From Daphnia carinata (lineage: Eukaryota > Arthropoda > Branchiopoda > Diplostraca > Daphniidae), in contig NC_081334.1 in the NCBI RefSeq assembly GCF_022539665.2, forward strand, positions 3,224,001 to 3,288,000: a DNA stretch of 64,000 nt, written 5' to 3'. The notes under the pieces were generated by a model, which saw only the letters and a list, made by a program, of their open reading frames with translations, made no database searches and was not told the origin of the DNA. Made by a program: the position numbers and the translations under genes. Numbering within the stretch: the stretch's first letter is position 1; every line of letters begins with the position of its first letter. Shown one piece after another: positions 31,730-46,700 of this stretch.

Positions 31730-34700
31730 ATGGCCGATGACACAAAAGTGTTCTCTATTGCCGAAGAAGGCTGTTTACGTGTGAGTTCACATATTCGGCG
31801 AATCGTATACCACAGATCCTTGAATGTATTGTTGGTCTTCTCCTCAAATGGACCAAGAGACACAGAAATCAAAGTCGTCGTCTTAGACATTGCATCGGGG
31901 ACTGTTTTACATGATACGAAAGTGAGCCTTGCTCCTTCAAATTCACCAGGGGTAAATTCACAAAGGGAAATTGTTTTTGATGATGACCTTCTTGAAAATG
32001 AATTGGATGGAATTAGTTTCCAGACATTTAAAGGTATCATTATTTTCTTTAAATCAGTTACAATAACAAACAGTTAATGGTGCATGTGTTGGTTCTAGAT
32101 CCTCTTAAATGCATTTCAGTTGCTGAGCGGGGAACGATGATAGTTGCTCACAATGGCTTGCTTGGAGTTCGTAAAGACTTTGGGCGAGCACTGTTGCTGG
32201 AATCTATTCTCCTGCCTCCTGTGATCTGTGAAGAAGATGTTGTTCACATAGAATTGCCCCATAATGAGGTAATGGTTGTAAAAACATAGAGTAGACTTTT
32301 GATTTTCTAGCACCATTTCTCTACCTTTATTTTGCAGGCAATGTTGCTGCGAGAATGCCTCCAAACTCTGGATCTGGGCCAGACGGATTCAGAGCTGGGC
32401 AACATGCAGACTCAAGTGATTGCCCTACTCACCAAACACATGAAACAGTACCTGTTTTCTGTTTCCAAAGGGTCTCGAATGTCTTCCAATGTGAGTGTAT
32501 ATTTGTGGTTTCAAATTTGTGTAGATTTTATTCATTTATTTTTCATTCTGATTTTTACAGTGGTGCATAGTTAACCTAGAGTTGCCCTTGAAGACCTTGA
32601 AAGCAGTTTGCACTTACGCAGTGCTTGAATTGAAGAAAAACAACCGAAGTATCCCTGCGCTACCGATTGCTTCTTCAATTGTTGTCCGATTAGCTTCGCT
32701 CCAGCAGCAATCTAACCAACCACAGCTACCTCAACCCTCCTCTTCTTCCTCATCGACCGTTGTTAAGGAAGACATAGCCCCATTCTACCACTCGGCTAGC
32801 AGCACCAGTAACAACAACAACAGCAGCAATTTCAGCGGGAGCGCATGGGAACCGAGTTTCTGTCCTGCCTTGCATCCCATGACCAGCGAAGCATCAAGAC
32901 GGGAAACGTTCGCCGGTTGGCCCCACATGAACTACAAGTGGGCCTTGCCGGCTCAGATGGCCGAGGCCGGCTTCTACCACCAGCCGAACACGCCGGAAAG
33001 CGACAGGGCCGTCTGCTTCCTGTGCAACGTCTGCCTCATTTGCTGGGAGCCGTCGGACGAGCCTTGGTCGGAGCACGAGCGTCACGCGGCCACTTGTCCC
33101 TTAGTCAAAGGCGACTACACGTCCAACGTGCCCGTGGCCGTCTCGATGGCCACCCAGCCGGCCATGCAGCAAGATTCTAATCCATCAGAAACCATCGCCT
33201 GCATCTCGACTACAACATGCCCCGATCTCTTTGCTACGTCCACGGCTGGTGGGTTGGTAGTGCTTTGGAATATCAGCGGAACCATGAAGGTAATTTGATT
33301 AAGTATCTCATTAATTTTTCGCAACAAATGCCTCTATTAATTGGTTTCCCATTTAGCGTGAAATCTCGTTCAATGCTGCCCAGAGAAGCCAACTGCAATA
33401 TCCGATTCGAGTTACTTCGTTAAGCGTCGTGTCGGGATCGTTTTCAAATGGCCATCAGCCTGTTCGTTGCTCATTAGTGTTGGGCGTGACGTTGGGACAT
33501 CAGCTGGAGCCTTTCCTAGTCGTTTACGACGTCACGTGGACCCGAGCTTACCAGGATGTTCAACCAGAGCCTGGGCCATCTACGCCAACGTCCAATTCAT
33601 CTGGATCGACCATCAAGAAAGGTGGAACTACCAAAAAAGTCCTTTCAACTCCGCATACCCTGAACGCCAACAATAGCGGGTAAGACACATCTGCCATTCC
33701 AAAGTCAAATTACAATTATCAGAGAATGATAGGGGCCTTTTTGAAACAATGGTAAGCAGCCTGGGATCAGCGGGCGCGGATGCCAGTGCCAATCCGGGTT
33801 TGTTCTTTTCCTTTGGTGATGACGACGAAGAAATGTACATATCATCCACGATGGACGCAAATGAGAAACTCGGCAAAGCTACAGGTATGCAAATTAGAGC
33901 AATATAATTAAGATAAAATTCATCATTTCTCTACTGGGCTTTTGTTTTATTGATTCATCAAGCAGGTCTGCTGAACAAGCTGATGCACAACATGGGCTCG
34001 CCTTTTACCAACTCGGTGATACCGCAGCTCATGATGGGCGAAAAGAGTTCTTCCAGCCATTCGTATTCCGGCTCAGCTGCGACTGCAGCGCCACCCTTTG
34101 CGCTGTCGCCCAAAGCGTCGGACCAGCCGGAAGTCACATTAAATCAGTTGACGTTGATGAATCTGAAGGATTGCGGAGTAGGAGATGGATTGGAAGTGGT
34201 CTCGTTGATCCCGACGTGGGACGCTGGATATCTAGTGGCCGTTCTAGGTCCAGCTGAGAAGTCGGAGATGCCAAGGAACATAGAAGAAATTGCAACTGAG
34301 CAAACGAAAGCCAGTTCTCATATTCTCCTGTTTCAGTTGAACGTTGGCGAGCCTGGATTAGTTGAACGACCTGTGTGCCAGTTGAACATGGCCGCAATCG
34401 ATGAGCCGCGCTGTGTCGTGATGCTGCCCTTTGGAGAGCGTAACGATGATCCGGAATGGTCCGCTGAAGAAGAAGCAGCAATGCGTGGACCAATGAGAGC
34501 CGTCGTTGTGACTAAAGATGGCCGGCTCAGATTGCTGTACCTGGATCCTAAACTCCCCAGCCCTCAGATGACATGGGTGGACTTGGAATCGGTTTCGCCG
34601 CACAAGTTCATGGACGCCACCTACTGCAGTAGCGTAGAAAGAGTGTGCGCTACAACCGATAAAGGCGATTTAGTATTTTTCAAAATCATAACCCACGGTG

Positions 34701-37700
34701 GAGCAATTAGTTCCAGACTTCATCCTTCTGGCCTGTCTGGAATGCGGAAAGGCAAGGAACCTTCTCCGACGAAGTTATTAATCCATCAGCCGCTCACGCC
34801 TGAGATTCTTCAATCGTTGTACGAACTCACGCTGGCCGAGAAGCTTCCGCAATCCTGCCAGCTGACCATCAGTGCCGCATCTTGCTGGATGGAAATGGCC
34901 GTGTCGCAAGGCCAACGCAGACAGCCGCAACCTTGGCTTTTGCAGCCGGGAAGCTGCACGACACCGAACAACAGTGGGAGCGAAGATGGTCTTCAAATGG
35001 CCAGATTATTTAAATTGCAGCAAGATAAATTCAGCTGGGACGAACATTTCTTCGAAATGAACTTACCGCCGGGCGTGCCCGTTTCTCACGTTCACCTGCG
35101 CTTCGTTTTGGCCCCGTCTTGCTCCGTTCCACCGGAAATTCAAGTACTTTAGTTTTATTCGTAATATCACGACCCTCTTTTTTAATATCTTTTTTTAAAT
35201 GCACAGGTGTCGCTGTTGGAGCAGCGTAGCCGCAGTTTGCAATGGGGACGCACTTTGCTTACGACTAACCCTGCGGAAGAGGTGGATAATCTAATCAATT
35301 TCAACATGGGCCAGCCGTTGCCTCGTTTCACGTCATCCAATTCAGAATCCGCCATCAATCCTATCTTGACGCAAGAGTACCTGGAAGCACACAACGCCGT
35401 ATTGCTGTGCGGGCCGTTCAAGCTGAACCAATTTTTAGATGCCTCCGGCCAAGTGGCCATGCTCTCGCTTACTAGCCATCTACTGATGCAGTCTACGGCC
35501 AGGAATTTTCTCGTCCACTTGAAATACATCCCGTCCGTGGCTCACGTGAGTATTTGTGCACTTTAAACATTTGTTTTAATTATACAAAAAATCATTTAAT
35601 TTTGAGTTATTCCCATTTTTTCTGGTTTATTTTAGCCAAATTCTTTGAGTCTTTTAAACATCCCACGGCCGATGACTAACCCCTGCGGCCGTCGTACTAT
35701 TCAAACCAAAGGCTGTGATTGGATCCAAGAAGTAGCTATTTCGGTCCAGCGTTTCAAATCAACATCTATCCACAATGAAAGGTATTTAATGTTCGTGATA
35801 TGATCGAATAATTTAAACTCAAATTCGCCTTCTCGATTGACAGGGCACATCGTTGTGCTCTATTAGCATCGTCTAATTTTACTGGCCAACTCCTGGAATT
35901 CGCTTTCCGATCCAACTTACGTCGTGAACACATTATGGCCCTCTGGATTCTCAATTGGAAAACAGCCGCTCATTATGGAGCTCCTTCAGGTAAAATTTTA
36001 TCTTTTATTTTCAAAGTTAAATAAATTAATCGATTTCATGTTGTAAAGGAGTCGCATGTTTAACAACTGGCGATGTGTCTGGCCACGTGGTGGAAATCTT
36101 TAACAACCTGAAGGGCTTGCTTGATCGGTTTGTGATCCATGGCAACCGGACAACAGCTCAGCAAGTCGTCCAACTTCTTTTTTCATCCCACGAGCTGGGC
36201 ATATGTTTATCAGAAGAGGAAGTGACGGTCATCACCAAGCAAATGATGCACTGCTTACTCCAGCAGCTGGGGTCGTTGCAAAACTGCGCTTCTCCAAGCG
36301 TTGTTCATTGGTATCTAGTTCTCTTGTCGCGCGTCTATCTTCGCAGCCAAACTGAAGTCGCCGGACCGGTGTGGGCCGTCCTGACTCAGATCATCTCCGA
36401 ATTGCATCGACGGAGGGAGCCCCTCCAGCAGTTACTTCAGAGCCGCTACGGCTTTTACGGCCGTCCTTTCGAAACTGAACTCATGTTCAGTCTGACCGAA
36501 GATCAACACTTCCAGCAAGTGTCGTCCACCAAGACTGTCCGTAATAACATCGCGGCCAATTTTGCGGCGCTCAATCAGCTCGTCAATCCGCCCAGCCCTT
36601 GTGATAAGGAGAAAAGCTATAACAACCTGGACACGCTCTCGCTCAAGCGCTCTTGTGATCTGCTAGAAGTCGAGCCGCTGCCATTTACGCTCGTCTCTGC
36701 TAGCGATGGTGTACGTCTGGAAAAAGCCGACACGGGCAGTTCCCAGTTCACCGCAGTTGCATGAACGGCCTGGTGGAAGCATCGAAGCTAGTATCCCATA
36801 AAGATGTACGTTATATCAAACAAAAAGGGACTTGTATTTATTTATTTATCTTAATTCTTCTGATTGAATTAGTCGCACGCAACTAGTCACCGTTGGCAGC
36901 ATTTGCTGGCCGTCAATCCTCCGCTGGTCGTCGTCATGGAGCGGCTCCATTCCGGCGGCAGGAAGTTTGTCGTCTTGGATTTCGGTGCTCCCATTTTATT
37001 GACGGACGTTTACATCCCGGCCTGTCCCGATTGGGTCTCGATCACTGTTGATATCTGGAATCGGACAGACAGGAGCAAGAGTGACACTGACTTGGTCCGT
37101 CTGACCACCAGCAGCAACATCAATCGTCGACCCGTCATCTTACACGATCTTCAGCCATCAGTGATATGTCGCTTTTTGAGGCTGACCATCACCGGACGTC
37201 AAGGATTGAGTGCCACGAGTTGCAAAACGTCCATAGGTTCTTTTTATGGCCATTCGCTCATTTTGCCCAACGATTTAATTGTTCCAGCCGCGCATGCTGA
37301 GGATATCCCCATTTTAGGCCGCGAAGAAATTTTGGTAAGTTTCATATCCTTTTTTATTGTTGTTATATCGTTTCTCATTTACATTTTTGGGGGAAAATAG
37401 GAGAACATTGCAACGCTGGAAGTATTGGCGGATCACAGCCAGTGCCATTATAATTTAGCTGGAGATCGTCTACGGAGCCTTTTGCGGCCTTTGTTGACCA
37501 ATTGGCATAAAGATGCATCGGGATCGTCCACCCACCATATCGATCATTATTTACAATCGCAAGTGAATCCCGGTCAGACTGGAAGTTTAGACGAAGACGC
37601 TAAAATAGTCGAAGCTTACGAGGTACGTTCTTGATTGGTTTCAAGTTGAACGTTGTTGAGAATCTTCGTTTTTATTTTGGGGACAGGAATGTCTGAAGCT

Positions 37701-40700
37701 GCAACGTCAGCAAAATTTGCTTTGGAGCGCGTTGCGAAGATTGCGTCGATGTCTGAGAGAAATGGAGAGGAAAGAGCTGGGTGAAACGAGGAACGAAGAT
37801 GAGTCGGTCGCTGTCAGCCAGACGTCGTCTCACAAACTCCACTTCATCGCCCAGAGTTTGGTCAATGTCTTGCTGGCCTCGACGGCTCTGAAGAAACAGA
37901 TCAAAATCGAGAGGAGGACGGCCGAGCAGCTCTTCCAGCATCTCTACGTCACTTCGTGCCCGGCGTCGCAGCTCTCGACGGCCGCTCTCCTTTCTCAATC
38001 GGACGACACTTATCGCTGGATGCCCAATTTCCTGGCCGACATGTTGAGAAAGACGTTGTCGTCCGACCCGTCCACTTGTCTCATCCCCAAAGACAGGTAA
38101 GGCCCTCTATTGTACTTAGATGTTACTAAACTAACAATTGATTTCCTCATTTTTAAAAATGTCTCTTCCAGGGTGTTTGTGACGCTTCTTTTCATGGGAT
38201 TCAAAGCCATCCAGCTTTCGTCCGGCAATCACCTTCTTGATCCCGTTTTAGCTGTTTTAAATGAACAGCTTTCTGTGCTGGAAAATCGGAACAACAGCAG
38301 TCCGTTCGCCCTTTCTCACTTGGATTTACCCTTTGTCAACTGGCTGTTACTCTTCTGCTGCTGCTGTCTTGATAGGACAGCTTCAGCGAGCACCAAAGAG
38401 ACGAAAGCAAGAGATCAACGATGGGATTTCATGCAGGGTGAATCGCTCCTGTCGCGAGATGGAGCCGCTGCTGGCGAACCCAAGAACGCTGGGGGATCGG
38501 CCGCCTCGCGCATCTACCGGCGTAAATTGCAAAAGAAATTGATGCAACAGCCGCACTACGGCGTCTCGTGGCCCAGCGGCGGCGTCCTCAGCGGCAGCAA
38601 CAAGGCCAAATTCATCCTGGCCCATTCCAAACAAAAAGGTAAATGATAAAAATGCATTTGAAAATGACACAGTTTTAAACATTTGGATGTGTCACAGGAG
38701 GCGGATTTCCCATGGATTCTGGAGTTCAGATGAGACGAGCAGCCATGATGGACGAAGATATGGATTCGAATGGAACGGACGACAAGGAGGGAGGAAACGG
38801 CAATCGATCTATGCCTTCATCGTGCGGGCAGGCCATCTGTTCATCCAGCGGCGCTGCGCAAGTGGCCAAAAATCTCATTTCCTTCCTTTTGGTCATCGGC
38901 GCTTCCGGCGCTCACGAAGAGACTTTTCTGCTCACCTGCAAAGTCCTCGCCCGGCTCATCGGCGCCTCCCAAAACGGACTCCGGTTAGGCCACATCGCGG
39001 ATGAGCAACAGCTAACGACGTTATTGCGTATGGCGGCATCTGCTAGTGGTCAACCGAGTCAAATGTGGCTCAATCACGCCATCTATTGCCTTCTGATTGA
39101 TTATCTACGAGCCGGTTCGACGAACAACAAATCCAACCCGATTGCAAGCGGGGAGTCCGCTGGGGCATCCAAGAGCTGCTCGGTTAATTCGGTGTTCACG
39201 CACGGAGCCTCGGGATCGAGATACGATGATATCCTGCGATCCGTGTGCGCGGAGCCAGAGGCTGGTGGCAGCGGAAGTAACGGAGCTGCGAGTAGTCCGA
39301 GTAGTCATGGCAACAGCAGCCTGTCTCATATGCTTCCCCTGAAACCCAAAATGAAGATGGGCCAAGTCTCCAAGAAATTACCACCCATGACTGTGCCTCC
39401 CGAGCTGCTGGCCTACGAGCAGGCCAAACTGGCGGCCGAATCGCTGAAAGTCGACCAGCACGTCGACGACCTCCTGGAACTCTTTGAGAATCCCAATTCG
39501 GAATCGGTGCCGCCCGTCTTGAAGAAAGCCTGGCCGTCCATCTCGAGCGTCGAGAATTTTAAATTTGTTAAATCAATTTCATGTAATTTATCAATTCAAT
39601 TTGAATATTGCAGTGTAATGAAAAACCTGGCCGAATGCAAGAGCGGATTATCGGCTAGTGGTTATGGATCCACGGCAGGAATATTGACCTCTGAAGAGGC
39701 GACATCGTCGGGCGTCTGGGATCTGCGAGACGAATCGCGCAGCGACGGACCGTGGAAACACAAGAGCGACATCCTCAGCGACGCCTTTTTCGAGGCCGTT
39801 TTACAAGGGCTAACGTCTTCGTTCCACGACAATAAGAGGCGTCCATTACCCGAAGAGATTCCGGGTGACCCGATCAGCGCCCCGACCCAACCGGACCAAA
39901 GACTTTTGTCTTCCGCTTTTAATAATCTTTTTAGTTCAGCAAGTTATCTGAAGACCAAAACGGACATAATTGCCTCTCTGAAGCTGTGGGTGCTCCTCAA
40001 CAGCGAAAATTACGGTTCGTCGCTGGACTCGGACGGAGCATCGGCCGCCATACCCAACAGCAATGGAGACTCGTCTGCTATTTTGCTGAACCCCGAAGCT
40101 ATTCGCGGCGTGCTGGAAGTCTTGGCCAAAATTCCCATCCTCGACGTGGGAGACTGGACGGCCGTCTTGCGAAGTCTCACATGGTTATCGAGCCCTCGTT
40201 GGCTTTTGACCGAAACGGACCAACCCCAACATTCAATGGAAAATGAACCTTCACGATCCGAAGAGCTGGCCGATCAGATGTGCGCTGGAACAGTCATCCG
40301 CAACCAGCACCTGACGGCCATCCTCTACAATTTCATCAGCGGCCAAGGATTGGTACCTTACTCTCTTGGTGACAAACAGCTGGTGGGCCCTTCCATCATT
40401 TCCACGCTGGGCGACGTCCTGTCCTGCCTGAAAGTGTGGTGTAATACTGCGCTAGTAGGCAGCGTGCTCGGCTCTCAATTGCGCAGTTCCCTTTTCGAAC
40501 TGTTTCTCGAACTGGCAGTGCCACCTCGTGGCCCCATATTTCGCGGAATCGGTCCGCTGGATGCCCAAATTTGCTTCGTCGAAGCTCTTCTCAAACTCGG
40601 CGTTCAAGGACTGGATAAATCTTTATCGATCAGAGTCATTCAAGCTGTTGGTAAGGATATATCTTGTTGTGTTTTGAGTTAACGTCTTTAATTTTCATTT

Positions 40701-43700
40701 TTTACGTCACAGTGAGCCTCAGTCAAATGTTTTTGAGCCGTTCGCGAGGTTTGTCTTGCATCGACAGCAGCAGTCAACTTTCCGAAGATGATCGAATCTG
40801 TTTCAGTGGGTTGCACACCGCCTCCGCAATGGGCGGTCCGCTAGGTGGCAGTGGTAATAACAATGGCAGAGCATCGGCAATCACTCCTTCAGTGCTGTTG
40901 ACACTCAGCCTCCAACTGGCCATCCGGCTGGTGTCGTTTGCTGAATATGGGCCGTCTTTGAACTTGGCCGATAATGTGCTGTCGACGCGTCCGCTCATGC
41001 ACGAACTGCTGGACGCGGCAAACTACTGCCAGGCTTCTTCCTTTGCGTCCAGTTTGGGCGCAACAGCCCTTGGCGATTTTGATGTGGCGTTCAATAATTT
41101 GCATACGGTGGCCGATTTCACGCTGGAGCTACTTCATCAGATCGCCATCAAAACTTCGGATGTCAAACTCATGTTCTATCGGCTCATCGAATACATGAAG
41201 CCTGACGTGGCAACGCCGTTTTTGCCCAATCAAGGATGTAGCGATCTCTCTGAACCTTTGCTCATCTTCATGCTGTACGTTTTGAAAACGAAAGAAAATG
41301 TGGACATCTTCCATCAAGTCGAAGGATTTAAGGTGATCACATCAGTTGTCCAGCCATGAACGAATTAATCATATAATTTAATTTTTAAATGATTGTGTTG
41401 CAGGAAGTTTGCCTGGCTTTATCTCGAACACCTGTCCAGCTCTTTAACTCCCACAATCGTCTGGTCAGTAACGTTTTATCGTACGTGAGTCAGACGACGG
41501 CCACCAGTGGCCAAGGAGCCAATCGAACGCGGCTGAGCTCACGTCAGGCGCGCAGTGGAGGCGCATCGATATTTCCCGGTGCCGCTTCGTCATCATCGGC
41601 TAATGCTGGAATCCTTCAGAACAGCTACGTGGACGCTACATCATCGCTCGGACCTCTGGCCGTCTTTCGGCGGAGTTGCCTACGGTTAGACGACGACGAT
41701 GAGTACGGCCTCCTGAATCTGGCACCGCTGTCCACGATTAGCTGTAGCCATCCAAGTGCCCAACCGGCAGATGTTCTGCTTCATCCCAATCCGCCCCACC
41801 GAAGGGCACGCAGTCCGTCGTGGGCGCATCATTTCTATCCAGCCGAACAGTATATCGAATTGACTATCACCTTACCTTGCCCGGTTCTCGTCAAAGAGAT
41901 CCAACTTCATCCGCATTTAACGTCCTTAGCCAGTAAGTTTTTAATTGTTATTTATTTTTTTCCGCAATTATTAATCTTTTATGTATTCAATTTTGACAGC
42001 TTGCCCGTCTGCTGTCGGCGTGGAAATGTCGCCCGAAGGCAGCAGCCAACTCTACCCGGTCGGTGCCGTCTTGTCCGCCACTGGACTGACGACGATCGCC
42101 TTCAAACTGGAATCGCCCCAAGTGGCCGCTTTGCTCCTCTTGCGCCTCTACAAACCGCGCGACTCGTCCAACATCGGCCTGGCTCAAATTCGCATCCTCG
42201 GCAGCTTAGCATTACCTTCTTCGGACCAGTCATTGGGGCCTGGCTCGATGGCCGGCCAACACCAACCTGGACTAACGTGGCTCTGCATTTTACACCATTG
42301 TTTGTCGGTGGCTGAGAAATCAGAGAACACCGATCTGATGTACTCACTCCGCCAAACGGCCGGTAGCCTGGAACGTCCAGGGATGGTGGAGCGCTGCTGC
42401 GGGTTGTTGAACGCCCATTTCACTTCGCCGAGAGCTGGAATCTTGGCCGACGTTGTCCAAATGGCTTCCGACATTTTACTTCACCTCGGCCGGCATTCCA
42501 GCGCCCTGGCCCATCAATTTATCCGTTTGCAATTGCAAGGAATCACCTCGCTTATTACTCGGTTGCACGCCACCTGTTGCCAACGTCTTGTACGAATTAT
42601 GCAGCGCTGAAAATGAAAGTATCGCTACGTTCGCTACACCACCGGGAGGATCTGGACAAGCTTTGCTTTTCCAATGGCTTCATCGAGCTGCTGACCAGGG
42701 ATCGTTATCCCAGGCCGTGTCTACTTCCATGGTCCATTGCGCCGCCGCCGTCCTCTGGCACAGTCCCTGCTCCATGGAGAAAATCATCAATTACGATTTT
42801 GCCAAGTAAAAGACAACGTAAAACGTTAACCTAATTGTTTATTGATTTGATGAGCGTTTTGTCTTAGGTCCCTTTTTGATTGGACGAGAACGATTCATAG
42901 TTCAGAGCTGAAAATTGCTGTTGATTTTGCACTGTGTTCAGTATGCCGGCATTACCCCGATATTTTCACTTCGTTGCTCTCTTCTGTCACAAGCGCGGGT
43001 TCATCTTCTCCATCTTCGCTTAACTCTGTTCTCCAATCGAAACCCTTGATGGAAACATTAGGCAGAGCGGCCCAGTCTGAACCGGCCCTAGACAAACTGG
43101 TCCAATCCGGCCTCCTGAATTACGTTTCCCTGACTATCACTGGTAAATCAATTAGAATTTAAAATTTTTTTTTGCAGTACATTTTCATTTCTTTTTCTCA
43201 TTATAGAATACTGTCACTGTCTTTTGAAACGCCAAGAGGCCATACCGGCCGATTTAATCGAGCGTGTAGCAGTGGCATTTGAATTTTGGACGCTCTTGTG
43301 TGAAGAATGGGGTTCGGGAGCCAGCCGGGATGTCCTTGCAGCCTATCTAGCAGACAAATCGCTATTGCAAATGCTTTTACAAGCACTTTGTAGTAGCAGT
43401 TCGGCCGATGGCCAAGCCAATCGTTTGCAAACGAGTAGAATCGAAGACGCGGCCGTAGCCTTTTTCCGCCAATTTTGCTGGGCCCATCGTGATAATTCAC
43501 GACGTTTCGCTGAAATCCTTCTCGGTGTTCTTCAACCTGTCGGTAAATGTCCCATCTTAAGGTCTTTCACGTTGAATATTAATCAATACTGTCCGTTTTG
43601 ATCGCAGGTTCGTCGTGTAAATTGTTGACGGGATTCACGCGACGTCTTCTGCTCCAGTTGTTGCTGGAATCGGAGAAGATCTACGTTTACGTGACGTCAG

Positions 43701-46700
43701 AATCCGGCCAATGTGGGCTACCCGTCAGTGCCGGTTCGTTGTCGTCCGCGACGATTGCCGAGCCTCGCCATCCGGCTTTTAATCATGGCAAAAAGCACAA
43801 ATTGCTTTATGTCAGTGCGGAAATCACGTGTGGAGATTTTACCAAACTTTTGACAGGTTTATACTATTTGAAAATTGAAAATGTTTGTTAGAATTAACCC
43901 TATTTATTTAAACTAGACTGCGTGAATGTGCCAATGCCCGTCTTAAACTGCCAGGACATTAAAACGGCCCTGAATTTAACCAGCAAACGACCAACTGTTG
44001 ATCGTTTGCCAACGTCCGATGCAGATAAAAAAGCAAAGCAATCCGCAATGGATTCGGAAGACCAACAGAGGGCAGCTTTATCTCAAATACTACAAAACCA
44101 GCATTATTTGGACCTTATCGACCATCCCAATGTGCCTCTGCCTGACACCTGGACGCTTTCACAGGCGCTCAGCTATCAGCGCCAGCACAATCCGGCCTCT
44201 AGAGGAGCTCTCTGCTTGCGCTTGAACACGGAACTGGACTCGTTTCAATCGTCTTCGTCCGCAACGACATCTATTGAGCAACATATCCAACCGTTGACGA
44301 CTCTCCTGGAAGAATTCGCCGACCTTGGCGGCCTGGCCGTTTTATCGCAACACTTGCCCATGCTGTTGTGCGCGTCGACATCTACCACATCATCCGTAGC
44401 TTTTGAGAGTGTTACGCTGTCTCTGAAAGGAGGAAATTCAAGCGGAGCTCAGATGTCATCTCAACCGTCGATGACCAATCCCGGCCCGTCTCATTTGTCC
44501 AGCAATGTCAACGGTGTAACATCGGAGACGATCGATTCGTGGGTTAAGTTAGACGGCGGCTCTGACGATATGGACGAAGAAATGGATGAGATTTTGATGC
44601 CTTCCGGTTACTTTCCTCCGCCCACTCCGCAGTACATGAACGCCAAACGGAGCAAAAGTGCCGGCCAGTCGCTGCCCACCACCTGCGCCCTTCCGCTCCA
44701 CAGTCTGGCGGCCTTCAGCCTCTTTCTCAGCATGCCACTCTACACCGAGGCCGTCCTCCAAGATCGTCGCAGAGCTCAAATGCTTCTTCGTTTGGCTCTT
44801 GGAGTCTCCGATGATGGCCAAGGAGGTTAAATTGCGATTTGCTTCATAATTTTTTGTCCTATTTAACAAACATCTTTTTTTTATTGGACAGGCAATATCC
44901 TAAACTCTTCGGATGCAGCACTTTTCCCTGTTTTGCCGTTCGTCCTTTTACAGCAAGTGCTGGACAAGCATCCGCTGGATAGCGAAAAGGGAGCTGTTAT
45001 CCGACAGCAAGCTGTTGATATGGGCGTCCTACAATTGCTGTTGGCATGTTTGGCTGTTTTTACCCAACAAGTGACATCGGCAAATGTCGCGATTCCATGT
45101 AAGAACACATTCATTAACAACGTGCATGATCCTTTTGAGTTGTTACTAATTTTATTTTAATTGTTTTTGAACATTATTCAGCTTTGAACGTGCAGTTTGT
45201 TGTGGGCACTCCCAATGGATGCAGTTCGAGTGCACCGGTTAAGAATGAATCAACCAACAATGATGCCAATCCTGCTGCAGCTACTCAGGCCGGTTCGGCC
45301 CTAGGTGCTGTTACATCGCAATCTCAGCTACAACAACAGCAATACTGGGCAAAAGGAACTGGCTTTGGCACGGGTTCAACAGCACAAACGTGGGATCTTG
45401 ACGGTGCCATGCAACGCCAGAGGCAACAGGAGGAACAAGCCACTTGCTTATTGCATACCTTAGCCGCCTACGTTCATCCTAGCTGTACCCCAGCAGCTGT
45501 TACGCAACCTGGATGTACCAGATCGCAAATTCTTCCGACAGAACTCCTTAACATTGTCTTGTCATCGCATTTAGTGGCCGCTATTTGCTCTTATCTCCGC
45601 AATGATTCTGGTGATTTCAGTTTTCTTCTTCGTTTAGATTTCGTACTGTTCATGTGACATTATGTTTCTTTTTTTTTAGTGATGGATATGGCGCGGCACG
45701 TGCCGCTGTACAAAGCCGTTTTGTTGCTTCTTCGCTCTATCGCGGCTTGCCCGAAACTAGTGCCTCTCTTATTACCTTCGTCTTTAGGGAACAATAAGGG
45801 CAGTACGTCGACAAACGGAAGCAGTCAATCCATCCATTCACTTTTGCGAAAGTTGAAGAATTACGTTTCCAGCTACACCGCACGTTTAGCGTAAGTTCTT
45901 TTTAAAAATTTCCGTTTATAATTATAAGGTACTGAAAATAAATTATCCTGATAGCTCGGTTCAAAATCGAACGACCAGCACTCAAGAAGATTCAGATTCT
46001 GAAGAAGGCATCGCTGATTTATCCAAAGACATATGCGAAACGTGGGCTATTGTGAAGGTGAATTCTTTTACTAAAGACATTTGAGCTGTGTTATAAAACA
46101 TGTTAATTTATGCAGGAGGTAGTGTTAGATCATTCTGGAGGCGACGAAATAGATGGCCAAGACAGCAAAACGTCTGACCAGTCAAAATCATCTATTGGCC
46201 GATCTTTTCTTTCAACGGACTTGATTCAGAGCCGGTCGCCTGAAAAACTTTATTGCGATGTGATGCAACCATCGCAATTTGGTAATATTTAATAAATAAT
46301 AAACTCATTAAAAAAAAAACTCATTTTATTAAACTGTTTTCAGACTCGTACGAACTGCTTGTGGAGAGCCCTGACACAGTCATGGGTAGCCGTTTCACCG
46401 TCGCTTATCACTTTGAGAACGCAGTCAAAGCTGCAGGAGAACGATGCCATCCGAATCGGATGAAACGCTTAGCACAAGAGGTTGCCACTCTTACCACATC
46501 TCTACCGCTTTCGCTCAGTTCATCTGTGTTTGTACGATGCGACACGGATCGATTAGATATCATGAAGGTAAAACACGTTACTCTCGTTGTTGTTGACAGT
46601 TTCATCTAAACGCGTTCTAGGTTTTGATTACCGGTCCAAGTGACACACCTTATGGAAATGGATGCTTTGAATTCGACGTCTATTTCCCGCCGGACTATCC

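Noticed and set aside
39549..39613. A possible 65-base AT-rich intron inside the large BIRC6 exon 16.
   Set aside because: Removing it shifts the frame away from the conserved downstream sequence. The unspliced frame is open throughout.
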